The notes beneath the pieces were generated by a model. The model worked only from the letters and a program-made list of their open reading frames with translations. It was not told the DNA's origin and did not search any database. Positions 22,254 to 34,613 of a DNA stretch of 64,000 bases are shown here, in pieces; position 1 is the stretch's first letter; every line of letters begins with the position of its first letter. A program made the position numbers and the translations under genes. This DNA is from Sarcomyxa edulis. Taxonomy: Eukaryota; Basidiomycota; Agaricomycetes; Agaricales; Mycenaceae. The DNA is taken from the NCBI GenBank assembly GCA_009761415.1, contig QUOL01000008.1, forward strand, positions 1 through 64,000. The letters are read 5' to 3'.

Positions 22254-23855
22254 ATGATACTACTCAGACGTCTGGGACGTTCGTATTCACTCCTTCAACT
22301 CCAGCGAGTATACACCACAAACGCTGGAGTATACACCACAACATCAAGGGTACCAGAGACATCGGAAATCTTAATACCACCCAAGAAAACCAGGGCTCCT
22401 CGTAAAAAGGCGGATAAGCCGCTAGTTGCTGTTATTGACGAGACGAACCCTGCTACAAAACCTAGGGCCACTCGCAAGAAAGCGGACAAGCAGCCAGTTG
22501 CAGATGAGGAAACGAAACCTGCTCCAAAACCTAGGGTTTCTCGCAAGAAAGCGGACGAGCAGCTAGTTGCAGCTGACGAGACGAAACTGACTACAAAACC
22601 AAGGGCTCCCCGCAAAAAAGTGGAGAAACCACCACCTCCGGTCATCGACGAAGCACAATGGAGACCATCGATCATCCCTTTGGGAAAGAGAGTGAGTACT
22701 CCAACCCACCCAGTACGCATATACTCATCTACCTCTCGTGCTCAGGTCAACAAAACACAAGCCCAGAAATTATACAGGGTCAGCGAGGATGATCTGAAAG
22801 ATCTTCCGTACGACATATCAGAGTAAGCGCCCAAGTCGATCGAGCTCCCACCAGTGTGTTCACGAACGTGCAGTACTACAGTCGCCTTCCAGGGGACGTT
22901 TCATATCAAGGTGATGTACCTCTATCAAGAACGCGATGTCGAACGCGCTGCATGGCGAAAGCATGGAGGTCCGGAAGGCTTCGAGGCCCAGTCAGTCGTC
23001 TCATTTCCTCGACCTGCATTCACTTATCTCTCTTGAAAGTCTGCAAACCCTAAGGACTAGGTGGAACAACACGCCTCACAAAGAGCCGTTCCTTCAGCCC
23101 GACTATTACTTCCAGTTAGATTCTGGTCCCTCAGTCACTGCCGCGTCAATTCCTCCAAAACCTTCGCCTCCAAAACCCTCGTCTTCAAAACCTTCCCCAG
23201 AATTGATCCGTATTGAGGAATCTTTTCCACAAAAGTGGCTTTGGACGGCTTGTATGAACTTCCTGGAGCCCTCGCATGATTCCTCCGAGTCCCCCGAGTC
23301 CCCCGAGATTACTTCTCATAGGCGCAGCAACAAGGAGAAGGAAAAGCTTCTCACCTTTGCTGTCCACGAACTCGGGCCTTATCCCGTGCGACCTGAATCT
23401 CCCCTCCCACCTTCGAATTCCATTTCTGCATTCCGTTCGGTACTCGCTCGTGCACCAGCCACTCCCGATGGTAAAATTATGATGATGTACACCGACGGGT
23501 TCACAGGAGAGAACACGTTCTATTGGAGTCGGAGGTATCTGGATACACTATACGAATCTCTCATCGATGTTATACAAGCACACGGGACTGGCGAACAAGG
23601 GTGGGAAGGCATCCGTTGGGAAATCTACGACAAGGTGCATATGTTTTTCCTTTGTTCCGTTTATCTTCTCATCTCCACTTCCTGTAGTATTCGAGTTGTT
23701 TTGGCGGCATCGGACGGGTAGATGGCAGGTGGGTTGACAGAGCGAAAGACTGGCTACGGGGCTGTATGCCTCAACACGCTCTTACAGCGAGAAGCTATGA
23801 CGACTCGACGGTTGCAGAACTTTATAACGAAATGCTCCCCGATGTACAGTTCTGA
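22254..23855 (+). CDS. Paralog 1 of a three-gene family of unknown function
   Basis: Five exons (22254-22691, 22746-22822, 22874-22990, 23040-23634, 23688-23855) give 1,395 nt, 464 aa. The family core starts at VIDEAQWRPS and includes LYRVSEDDLKDLP, an arginine-rich helix-like segment MYLYQERDVERAAWRKHGG, LRTRWN, an LIRIEESFPQKWLW segment, a YP.RPESPLP segment, IEVIQAHGTGE-like text and a C-terminal CFGGI...DWLRG...YNEMLPD. This copy alone carries four Lys/Arg-rich repeats of about 23 residues (KPRA.RKKAD...VA..DET) near residues 40-135 and an N-terminus (MILLRRLGRSYSLLQLQRVYTT) that could be a mitochondrial presequence. The AWRKHGGPEGF motif faintly recalls the XPA C-terminal region, but I would not assign it. 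It differs from paralogs 2 and 3 mainly by the extra N-terminus. Confidence 0.8.
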
Positions 23856-24602
23856 TGCTATGTTATGGGTAACTATTGACTTTCTGGACTCTGCCGAAGA
23901 CGACCAATTCCAGAGTATTTCCATTCAGGTCACCCAAACTCGGTGACCAGTCAGTTCGAGACTCGGCCGTGCCCTGGGGACTCCTCATTCTCCATATTAT
24001 CCACGTTTACATCTAGGTCTCTGCTGCAACCACTTGGTTTTCAAACCCTTCGGAAGAGTGACAGATCAGACCAGCGATTTCGTACGATGATCTCTCCATT
24101 TCAACGTGCCTCCTTGGAGTACTCTCAGTATGACGCCTGGACTCATTCTCCCTCGACAGATTAATCAACAATGATACATCAAAACTATCATTGTACGTTT
24201 GTCCATTGTTTCAGCATCCTGCCAGCGTCTCTTCTGTCGTTCTGAAGATGCCATCAAGTTTTCAAGACTGTGAGTTATGATCCTCCCAGCTTCGCGGTGC
24301 CTAGTATCGTCCAAAAGACAAAAAGCGTCCTGGTTCAGGCTTTTTAGCGAGCTTGATTCGGAAGACCTGGAAGTTTGATGTGCGCGTGCTCTCAACTTCA
24401 CATTTGTTCTTGTTCCATCCCTTGTCAATGAATGAACATACTTATCGATGAAGCCTTCCTCTATTTTAGGATTTCCGACGTCGCGGTAGATCAGGGATGC
24501 TGGAGTATCAAGACACATCAAGGGATATTCCGCAAGACCCTTCGAGAAACATAAATACCCTGTAGCAAAGATGGAAAGGTCTGTACCCCCGGACTTCCCA
24601 TC
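23856..24602. other. Intergenic between paralog 1 and the membrane protein gene
   Basis: No frame here joins to a neighbour. The 170-aa frame on the minus strand (24165-24677) runs into the membrane protein's first exon and has no family features, so I treat it as chance. Confidence 0.4.
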
Positions 24603-25846
24603 ATGCCATCTCCTTACGCTACCGACGAAGATGCAGCGACACTCTGGTTCGAGCAGTCCATCCACGCTTCCACTCATATTGCTGCCATGGGTTACGGTGC
24701 GTCCATGGTTTGACTTCTGAACTTCATGTTTATAAACGTTGATCAGGCATACATTTGGTCGTATTCTTCGCTGCGACCTATTACATCTTGAAGCGGCACG
24801 TCATCAGTTGGAGATGGGGTGGTTGGCTTTTGTTCAACTCCACCCTTCTCGTTCTTGCCACTATCAATATTGCCTGCAGCATCCACTTCAATGAGGAAGC
24901 TTGGATCGATGAACGGAACTATCCCGGTGGACCATTCGCATTGCTGACTCAACAGCAAGCGAGACCCGTCAACACAGTCGCAAATTCTGCCGCTATCATT
25001 GTGTCATTCATGGCGGATGCGCTTCTGGTGAATGCACATTCATCTACAGTTTGTGCGTGTCTACTCATCTTGATCATAGTTGCACCGAGTCATGCTTCTC
25101 TGGGATTATCTTTGGTATATTATCATTCCCCCGATCCTATTTTTTGTGGCGTGTACAGGTAAATCTTATATTTTCCATTATATTGACGTGTCTCTCATTC
25201 CCCGTTCCAGCGGTTTCGATTGTCACCATAATCCAGATTGCCCTTCCCAATTCCCAAACGTGGGCATCGATGCCGAGCTTTTCTCTATCATACTGGTTGA
25301 TTTCTCTGGTTCTCAACCTTGTTCTATCGCTTATGCTCGTTGTGCGACTCCTCCACATGCGCCGGAGAATCCAGAAGATAGTTGGGGCCGAGCATGGAAA
25401 AACTTATACGGGTATTGCGTCTCTCGTTACTGAATCTGCCTTGCCATTTGCCATCTTGTCCGTCATTCTCATGGCCCTCTTCGCGAAGGGTTCGACTGCG
25501 CAAAACCTTTTCGTTCCTTTACTTGTACAAGTAGAGGTATGTTCGATCGTTGAAGATCGGATATCGCAGACTCATTCTTCGTTTCTAGTGCATTGCACCT
25601 GAACTCATTATTCTCCGAGTTGTCCTTGGTCAGGCGTGGTCCAACGATACGCTATCTAAAGCAATGACTAGACCTCTGGAATTTGCTCCCGACAGGCGAT
25701 CCCAGGACACAGACCAGGGGTCCATTCATACTGTTTCTAGGACGAATGGTATTTCTGTCATCACTTTTGGCGACCGCTCGGACAGTGATCTTCCTAAAGA
25801 GCCTAAGGAGGCATCTGCGTCCACTGTTATCCCTGATGTAGTTTGA
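24603..25846 (+). CDS. Polytopic (about seven-span) membrane protein, Agaricomycete-specific
   Basis: Exons 24603-24696, 24747-25027, 25080-25158, 25211-25536 and 25589-25846 give 1,038 nt, 345 aa. After a short polar N-terminus, hydrophobic stretches follow at about residues 33-48, 55-77, 105-125, 130-165 (two), 185-212, 230-250 and 255-285, so about seven spans. A short basic loop with MRRRIQKIVG precedes the sixth span, and the C-terminal about 65 residues are polar. This layout resembles the orphan seven-span proteins numerous in mushrooms, some of which are described as receptor-like; no ligand or G-protein motif is visible. The gene lies between copies 1 and 2 of the unknown triplicated family. 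Confidence 0.75.
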
Positions 25847-26127
25847 GTTGGTGTTGATGGTGCGCTCCAGCTTTTGATTGCAGTGATTCAATCTCACATG
25901 AACCTAGTCCAGATGTCCGTAGCCGTACTGCATGTACTATATTTCTTTTGAAGTCATTTTGAAACCTCAGTTGGATTCATTGGGATCGATCGAACGAGTC
26001 GAACCCAGTCGGACGCCCCTGGCTCATCTCGGATTCATGCATGTCTCACAGTCCATTTAGGAGGTTTCAAAGGGGCTTTCTGCGAAGTGCTTCCTCTTCG
26101 TTCATCGCTCTCCTACTCACACCCAAG

Positions 26128-27354
26128 ATGCCCAAGATAGCAAAACCTCCCAGATCACCCAAAAAAACTGTCCCAGTCATCGACGAAGCTCTTTGGAGAT
26201 CATCGACTATCCCTCTAGGAACAACCGTGCGTATTAGTCTGACATGCATGTACTACAACTAATCTTCTCCTAGATAAGCAAGACGATTGCACTGAAGCTG
26301 TACAGGATAAATGAGAAGGACTTGAAGAGTCTTCCGTGCGAAAGTTCAGAGTGAGTACCTGTACACAAGTGGATCAACCTTTTATACGAGAAAATGGACA
26401 CAGAACGACGATCTCAATTGGTAGAGAGATGAAAATCATGCCCATGTTTCTCTATCAGGAATCCGATATCGAATGGGTAGCCTGGAGAAAACATGGAGGT
26501 CCAGAAGGCTTCGATGCGTAGTGAGTAGTCTGTAATCTTTGACGCCAGATTCAGTACTTGATGATATATGCAGTCTCGAAAAGCTGAGAATCAGGTGGAA
26601 TAAGGCCTCTCACTCGGAATCATTCCCCCAGCCCGCATCTTACAACGCTCATGAATTGATGCCTTGTATCAGGCTGTTTCCTCAGTCGAAACCTTCTCCC
26701 GGACTACTTCGTCTCGAAAGAACATTCCCGTCTAACTGGCTTTGGGAAGCTTGCAACACTGCGCTAGAGACCAGGGATGACGGCCGCTTTGTCACTTACC
26801 CCAGCGGATACAGCAGACAGGAAAGGGAAGAGATCCTCGGTCATGCTGTCCGTGAGCTTGGGTTCTATCCTGTGCGCCCTGTCTCACCCCTACCAACCTC
26901 GAACTCTATCACTACATTTCATTTGGTGATCGATCGTGCACCAAAAGCTCCCGATGATGAAGATATGGAGTCTGATTATGACGGATACTTAGACGAGACA
27001 TCGTATCATTGGAATCAAACATATATGGATGAATTATTTCAAGCTCTCATCAACGTCATCAAAGAACATGGAACTGGCGAATCTGGTTGGGAAAATGTCC
27101 GTTGGGCTGTGTATGACAAAGTAGGTCTTCGATCTTAGGCACCCAGTCTCAATCGCCATCTAATCAAATGCGTACTCGCACAGTATTGCAGCTGCTTTGG
27201 AGGAATCTGCTACGCCGAAAAGTCATGGTATGATTGCAGCAAGGACTGGCTACGAGGATACATAGTTCCCGGTGCCATCTACACGCCTAGGAAAGACCAA
27301 GATTCGGAAGTAGGACAGATCTACAACAAGATGCTCCCTATTGTACCGCTCTGA
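26128..27354 (+). CDS. Paralog 2 of the three-gene family of unknown function
   Basis: Exons 26128-26226, 26274-26350, 26404-26520, 26574-27120 and 27184-27354 give 1,011 nt, 336 aa. Exons 2 and 3 have the same lengths (77 and 117 nt) and phases as in paralogs 1 and 3. The protein starts MPKIAKPPRSPKK, then VIDEALWRSS, ISKTIALKLYRINEKDL, FLYQESDIEWVAWRKHGG, LRIRWN, LLRLERTFPSNWLWEAC and ends in CFGGI...DWLRGY...YNKMLPIV. It lacks the Lys/Arg repeats of paralog 1. An upstream in-frame ATG at 26041 would add 29 residues (MSHSPFRRFQRGFLRSASS), a possible presequence; the start is therefore uncertain. Confidence 0.78.
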
Positions 27355-27662
27355 TGTTATATTTTGGAAGAGTGGAAGTCTTCTTCCAGATCTTGGATGT
27401 CTAGGTATATTGTATAGTACTGAATCCCTTTTTACACCTCTGCATGTTCAACGTTAACGCGTTAACGTTCAACGTTCAGCGCTGCAGCACCCACTAGTGT
27501 CTACCATTCGGCGATCGAAAGTCTAGCCGCGGCTAGTTGAACCAGTTTAGTCTGGCCATTTTCCCTCGAATCTTCTTCTTGTTTCTGCGCCACAACGGGA
27601 CCATTTTTATAACCCAATCTCGCCCAAGATGCTTCCGACTCTGATTCACTCAAGTGCTTACC

Positions 27663-28920
27663 ATGCCAAAATTAACAACCACCAAAACGGCCAAAGCCCA
27701 ATCCAAGACTTCACCCGTCTCTCGCACTAAACCACAACCGGTCATCGACGAAAGTCTATGGAGATCGTCAAGCATTCGAGAAGGAACTACTGTACGTCTC
27801 TAATAGTATTGATGTCGGATGTCTACTGAGTATCCAATCACCTCGTAGATAAGCAAGACGATTGCGAAAGAGCAATACAGGGTAACTGATGCTGATTTGA
27901 AGGGTCTGCCCTATAAAATATCAGAGTAGGCAAACGTGCAGCTTGCATGCGAATTCGAATGCTTCCAGCTGATCTTCTTTATAATATAGAGCTACTGTTC
28001 GCATTAATGGTAAATATCAAATCAAAGCTATGTTTCTCTATCAGGAGCGCGATGTCGAGCGGGTCGCCTGGAGAAATCATGGGGGCCCGGAAGCTTTCGA
28101 AGCCTAGTAAGTCAATACTTTGTTCATGCTAAAGCCCATCTTTATCTGCTCATTTGTAGCCTCCAGAAGCTAAGAACCACTTGGAACAAAAAGTCGCATA
28201 GAAAGGCTTTTCCTGAGCCTGCCTCATACTCGAAGAGGAACAGCGATCCAATGGTCTCTGTAATGTCGCTGCCTCCTGATTATTTCAAGCCTTCTCCCGA
28301 GTTGTTACGAATCGAACAATCTTTCCCCTCTAAATGGCTTTGGGAAACCTGCCGCAAGGCTCTTGATGGTGACCCTTGGGATTTCCACTACAGCAGAAAG
28401 AAACGAGAGGAAATTCTAGGTCGCGCTGTCCTCGAACTAGGGCCCTACCCAGAGCGCCCTACTTCGCTTCTACCGCCTTCAGAGTCCGTTACCGCATTTC
28501 GTTCCGTGATTGCTCGCGCACCGATTGAGTATAACGATCAGGGTATGGAGACACATTATGATGCATTCACAGGAGACGAATGGTGTTATTGGAATAAACA
28601 CTACTCGCAAGAATTATTCCAGGCTTTGATTAATGTCATCAAAGAGCACGGAACTGGAGAACGTGGATGGGAGAGCGTTCGTTGGGATGTGTACGATCAG
28701 GTACTATCATCGTTTTTCAGTCTCATATTTTATCTGATGTTGATGTATCTTATAGTATTCCCGCGCCTTTGGAGGGATAGAATATCGAAATGGGTCGTGG
28801 AATGACTTTGCCAAGGATTGGTTACGGGGATACCTCCATTCCATAGGTTCAGTGCGAGGTGATCAATCTTCTGAGATAGGAAAGATGTACAATAGCATGC
28901 TCCCTGTTGTTTCGTTCTAA
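27663..28920 (+). CDS. Paralog 3 of the three-gene family of unknown function
   Basis: Exons 27663-27791, 27849-27925, 27990-28106, 28160-28700 and 28756-28920 give 1,029 nt, 342 aa. It shares the family order: VIDESLWRSS, ISKTIAKEQYRVTDADLKG, FLYQERDVERVAWRNHGG, LRTTWNKKSH, LLRIEQSFPSKWLWETC, ALINVIKEHGTGE, and the C-terminal AFGGIEY...DWLRGY...YNSMLPVVSF. In its first exon are Lys/Thr-rich residues (TTTKTAKAQSK). The frame is intact, so all three copies look expressible. It lies about 300 bp after paralog 2. Confidence 0.8.
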
Positions 28921-29164
28921 TATTGCTGAAATACTATCTTACTCTACTGAGCCAAATCGAGCCGATCAGCGTGTTCCAATTCGAGACTTCTCTGGCCTCG
29001 TCTTCTTTATCTTCCCCTCCAATTCTGGGAGAGCATCAACCGACCCTCGCCTCAAACCTCAGCTGGAGTGCTACGAACTTCAGTACCGTATATCGTGAGT
29101 TTAAGGCGTTAATATAACATCGAATTCCGATGTAATACTTATAGTCACTTGCGTGCCACAGGAT

Positions 29165-30698
29165 ATGCCTGGTCTTCTAGACCTCCCTCCCGAATTGCTC
29201 ATGATGATCGTTGACTTCGCCGATGCTCACAGCACATACACCCATCCCTCGGAAAGACTTATATCGTTAAACATGACCTGCACCATCCTTCATACAATCG
29301 TGAAGCCGTTTCTCCCTCGATCCCCTCTTTTACGCTGCCACACAGATTCGCAATGCGTACACAGGATCCAGGACCAAGCCGATGGTATCGAGAATTCGCA
29401 AACTTGCCCACACGCTGAATATCAAAATCGAGATGACCTGGACGCCTTTTTCCAGAATGTTATCAGTCTCAATATCGACTTACGGATGAAGCATTTGTTG
29501 GAGAATCCTTCTGATTACGATGGTGTTGTCCTTCAGTCTCAGCCAGAGTGTCTCACATGTCTCGAATTCGCCGTGCAAATCCTCCAACATCTACAGGGAC
29601 CGTCGCCCTTCACTTCGGTCACTTGTTTGACCATCGAGCTACCAGAGTTTGACGATGATATTGGTAGCCCCTCGTTACTCCTCAAGCGTCGCCGTCGATG
29701 CAGACAGATTATCCAGCTCTTGTTCCGGCTTCCCCGTCTGCGTCATCTCGAGATAAGCGATAACGACTCGTCTGGATCCCTTCCACTCCCGAAAATACCT
29801 TCTCGCCTCACCGTAGAACTTGGCCTTGGGGATCGTGTAGTTGGGCAGCGCCTCAAGGACTGGTCGAACTTCATCCCTACTCTCTTGGCATTTCGCTCTT
29901 CAAATTTCGATCCAGTCGGTCTTAGGCAATGGGTTCCATCATTGCGGATGCTGCTCATCGATGACTTGACATCAGAATTGTTGCAGGTAAGCAATTCCAG
30001 CCCTTCGTACAAATCTACGGCTACTCAAAATTTCCACCCGTCATAGACTGTTGTCTCCGTCACTGAATTCAGGAGGAAAGGTTTCTATCTTACAGAGTCG
30101 GATGCTGCTTGCATCATAGACTCGGGCTGCATGGCGATCGATCTCGACTTTGAGCGTCCGTCGCTGTCGTTGGCGTTCTGTGACGGGCCAGTCGGTGGCG
30201 CGGTCGACGGCCCATTGGCGAATATAACAAAGCTTATAAAGCTTGTCCCCAAAATGATGCCCCGTATAACTCACTTTTTGATGTCCACTGACTTCGATCC
30301 TATGCCGGTCGTTGCAGTCACGAAGTCCGGTATCACCAGTGGAGAAATGGTACGTTGTCAGCTTCGTTCACGCGCAGTACTGTACACTCATTCTTCGGTT
30401 TTCTTTCCAGGACGCATTGGTCTCCTGCCTTGCTGATCTCCCATTCCTTATTTCTCTAAGCGTCAATGTCAATTATCCGTTCGATTTGGAGAAAAAGTGG
30501 CGCTTGGAACTGGAAACGGCTCACGCGACCGCATTCGCAGAGGCGTCATCGTCTCTGCTTGTCATCACACTATCTTCGGGCCCAAAATCAGCATCGTCAA
30601 ATGTGTACGGCGTCAGCCGTTGGAGCGAAAAGATCTCCATCATCCCTATGGAATGGTCCAATGACAAACTCGTTGTACCAGACTTGAGCCTTTATTAA
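29165..30698 (+). CDS. F-box-type protein with leucine-rich C-terminal part
   Basis: Likely substrate adaptor of an SCF ubiquitin ligase. The N-terminal LLDLPPELLMMIVDFAD...LISLNMTCTILHTIVKP matches the F-box pattern (LPxELxxxI...L..v.....). The remainder has scattered Leu-rich strands (LFRLPRLRHLEISDN, FIPTLLAFR, LPFLISLSVNV) like the divergent LRR-like tails of Agaricomycete F-box proteins. Exons are 29165-29986, 30047-30349 and 30411-30698 (1,413 nt, 470 aa). I chose the ATG at 29165 because the frame upstream starts only with GTG. Its stop lies 91 bp from the convergent CSE1 stop. Confidence 0.8.
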
Positions 30699-30789
30699 TC
30701 GCCGGACCACAAATTTTGTATTGAATGTGCGGAGTGTAGAGTGATGCATATTATGAACTATCCTATTTTACCTTCATTTACTTTTTCAA

Positions 30790-33700
30790 CTACAAAGAAT
30801 ATCCGATCGCAGCCAAACTCTGCACGAAGGAGCCCACAACCTTGGGATCTCCAGCCTGAATCAACGCCTTCAGTTGCTGCCCGTTGGCCTTGGACACCCT
30901 CGTCAATTCTGTCCCAAGGAACTCCTTCGGGTCTCTCACATACGCCACAGGATCTACAACAGCAGATTCTGAGGCCGCTAATCTCGAATACGCTGCTTGG
31001 TAGCCGGCGGTCTGTTCCTCGTAATCAATTTCCGTCAGTCCTGCATTTGCGTCATCGCCCGTAGGTTTACTAGTCAGGTATTGGGGCTCTTGGAATAGTT
31101 TAGCGACTGCGGTAAAACTTGCTGGCCTATTTTTTTTAGCTGCATCAATACTAGCCCATCAGAGAGAGTACGGCGAATGGTACTCGCCATGCTTGTATGC
31201 TGGGTTCTTGCGTCATATAAGTGCTTTGCGTCAACATACGCGTCAGACCAATGACGGCGATTTTACGGTCCTTGACCGGCAATTTTGGTACTTGCGGAAT
31301 GATAAAGTTGTCGAGGATCTGAGACCATAGCCTAGCGGTATATAATGAGGAGTGGGCCCTGTCTCAGAACAGTTGAACATACCGTGGTTGTATCTCCTCC
31401 ACAGTTCCAATGACGTAGTCTGGTGACAGACCGTCGACATTGATAGCCATAGAGAACAATAGGAAGAGCGAGAACAAGTACACGAATTTATCTGTTTTGC
31501 TGGTTTGCAATCGAGTCAGGAGTGTCATAACAACAACTTTGAAATACGGCTTCAAATCCGATCTGGGCGTCACAGACAGTCAGTGTCCCTCCAAATATGA
31601 CGATGATGCCCACTCACGGAGGGATGTTCTGTACAACAGACTGCAAAAGTTCAAAGCCCCATGCATCATTCAACTTTGACGGGATTAGACGTTGTTGAAC
31701 AACAGCGAGCACAGATGTGAATTGTCCAGCAGCCACCATATGCTTGCTATCCTTGGACAAGAATGCTTTTAGCAGTTTAACGAGGCCGGGAATACTGCCT
31801 TTTTGTTGCCAAATCGCTGGCGTGAGTAAGAAAGGCAACAGACTACGATATTCAGCGGGAACCTCGGCAGTATGCAGTTCAAGCATCTGCGCCAAGATTT
31901 GGAATACGTAGGGAATGTACTCTGCATAAAAGGCGTCAGTGCCAGGATATGAAGCTCAGATGGCGACGTACGGTCAATGTCTTGTTGTAAAATGACCGTA
32001 AAGGGTCCAAAGAGTGTCTGTTCAAAGTGAGCAAGGGTCGAAGGTGTCCCGCTGACAATGAATCTACAAACAACGTCGACGCATATTCCCTGTACGACGG
32101 ATATAAATGCATACCTCATCAAGCCTGATATACTCTCGAAGATGTACTGGTCAAAGTTGGGATTGCTCGGGTTCTTGGAAATAACGCCGAGAATAGCAAC
32201 GAGCCGTCCCAATGTACGTTCGTATCCAGGCGTCAGAGTCTGTCTAGCAGTGACGATAACCCGCATAGCGCCTGGTCCAAATTGATAGTCAGAAACACAC
32301 CATTCGGGTGACGTATTCAAAGACACAAAAAGGCCCGAGTACTCACATTTCATCAGATGATCGTTCTCTGCTACTTTTTCTGGTGTCCCAGCCGACTCGA
32401 TTTTGGAAAGAACCGTGTTCAACAGCTCGGGCGCGATGTCATGGATGTCCGCTTGAGCAAACCTAGAGAGCACGCATGTGAGTTCGAGTTAAAGACGAGC
32501 ATAGATGGAGCGTTAGGGACGTACAAGAGCTGCGTGCCTTGTTTGATGAAAAGGATTCGGTCAATAGTGATAGCAGCATAGGTGTAAGTAACATAGTTGT
32601 TTGAGCCAAGATGTCCGACAAGGAGCGGCAAGACGGAAAGGAGTTGTGGCTTTGTCAGCTGCATGAGAGAGGTGAGAACGCCAGGACACCAGGCAATATT
32701 GATAGCAATGCGCACCTGATTACGGAACGTATAGAGGAACCGGATAGCGTCGACCTGGAGTATGGGATGTACGGTTCCTTGTACGGACTGAAGGTCTTGG
32801 AAGACGTGATCCGAGAAGAATTTGACAACGTCTACTAGCGCGTTCGTCGAGGTGACTCCATGCTGTGGATGGCAAGGTAAGACACAAAATCATACGTGAC
32901 GAAGCGGCAGCCTACCAGGGTCGTCGATCCACGTGTGGCCACAGCGGTGAGTAAATAAACAGCACTATCCTTCGCCTTCCAGTTAGCACTTGGATTGGCA
33001 GTGTACTGCTGCAAGCCTTCATTGATCCAAGCGCCGACGATTTCAGTCGCCAGAGCCTCGTATCCTGAACCGACGAGGGCTTGAAGAACGTCGGCGGCGG
33101 ATTGACGGCGGGTGGCTAGATCTGTGCCTGCAGAGGAGAGGGAGAGGTCGAGACGGATGAACTCGAGGGGATCGTCTTCGAACTGCTCGAGGTCGTGGTC
33201 TAAAAGAAGAACGAGCGATCAGTATCTTGTGAGCCTACGATGCAAAGAACGGATCGCACCTCGTAGACCGACGTTGGGAACGACGACACCTTGGACAAGA
33301 CTGGAGATGGTTTCGCGGGACTCGAATATGGAGGCGTAATAACCTGACCGAATGGCAGTCGAGATGTACCGCAGGGATTGCGACACGAGCTACACGACGA
33401 GCAAAAGGTATTTCATGAGAAACGAGTAGTTCATGAGAAACAGGTAGTGGCGTACCGCGTCATCTGCCACGCCGGGGAGATTGTTGGACCCAACTAGTGC
33501 CCACACTCCTTGCACGAATGCTTCGACTGCTGGTGATTTTGAGAGTTGATCTGGGTACAGTTTGATGTAGAGCTGTCCTGGGGTTGAATGACGGGTATGG
33601 GAGGATAGGATTAGGCACTCACTTCTGCGATCTCTAATATGCCCGTCTTGATCTGCGATGGCAAGGAAGGTGTCTCATCATCGGCCTAAAAGTCTATTTA

Positions 33701-34613
33701 GTATATGGAGAGACGAGAAAGGGTATGGCACGGACATCTCCCATCAAGCTGGCAGGAGCCCAAGCCAAAAAGGCCTGGAACCAACCAGACTGTGGCTTGA
33801 AGAACTCATCATGGGCATCCTCGATAGCAGGTGGAAGGTCCTGACAAGTGAAATCATAAAATATATCAACAAGCAGCACCATACTCTGTGCGAGCTGCGG
33901 GTAATTCGGCGGCGGGGAAGACGTGGATTGAAGGAGAAGAGTAGCGGTGTGTCTGAAGAGTTGGAGGAAGGGATCGATGAAGGTGTTGAGGACGAGGTTG
34001 ATCTCTGTGAAGAGCGCGTCTGAACGAACGTGGGCGCGCCAGTGTCGGAAGATGGAGTGGGCTGTTTGGAGTACGCCGATGTTGACGTTGTAGTCTGTCT
34101 GTGACAGGGAAGCGACGAGTTGCTGGAATATACGAGTTAGCACGAGTTAGTTGAATATACGAGTTAGTTGAAGTTGGATGGAAGACTTGCATCGATGAGA
34201 TCGGTCCATTTTGTTGGAAAGTCGAGTTCGGCGATGAGAGAGACGGATTCAGCGACTTGAGCACGGACGGCTTTGTCTGCTGGATTGGACAGGGAGAGCA
34301 TGGCTGGTACGAGTTCTGATCGCAGCGATACCTTGTCGGCTTCGCTGAGTGGCTGAACGTCCTGCAGAGACGATGAGCTGATTAACGCGTATGAATAGAA
34401 GTGACCGACCTCCTCCCATCTTAATTTGGTGATATTCTTGAGATAAACGCTTCCACTCAATCTGACTGCGCGATCTTGGCTTGGATCGAGGACGAGTCGC
34501 AAGAGGTGAGAAAGAAATCCGGGTTGGACGCTGAGGGTTGTGAGGTTTTGCTCTGCTTTTTTCCTGGTGGATGGGTTCAGGGAGGCAAGTAGAAGAGTGG
34601 GGAGATCAGACAT
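30790..34613 (-). CDS. CSE1: Exportin-2 / importin-alpha re-exporter (CSE1/CAS)
   Basis: Karyopherin that returns importin-alpha to the cytoplasm with RanGTP. Sixteen exons join in frame to 2,967 nt, 988 aa, the normal length. The N-terminal MSDLPTLLLASLNPSTRKKA and SVYLKNITKLRWEE are the importin-beta N-terminal segment; then come FPTKWTDLID, QTDYNVNIGVLQTAHSIF, DDPLEFIRLD, a long HEAT-repeat body (PILQVDAIRFLYTFRNQ, HLMKCAMRVI) and the family-typical end YEEQTAGYQAAYSRL...DPVAYVRDPKEFLG. The exon starts are 34613, 34361, 34122, 33685, 33572, 33389, 33199, 32862, 32658, 32462, 32271, 32063, 31921, 31562, 31331 and 31126. Two introns (donors at 34190 and 31187) appear to use GC instead of GT. 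Housekeeping gene, single and intact. Confidence 0.95.

Noticed and set aside
24165..24677. A 170-codon minus-strand frame
   Set aside because: It covers the promoter and first exon of the membrane protein gene and has no recognisable features.
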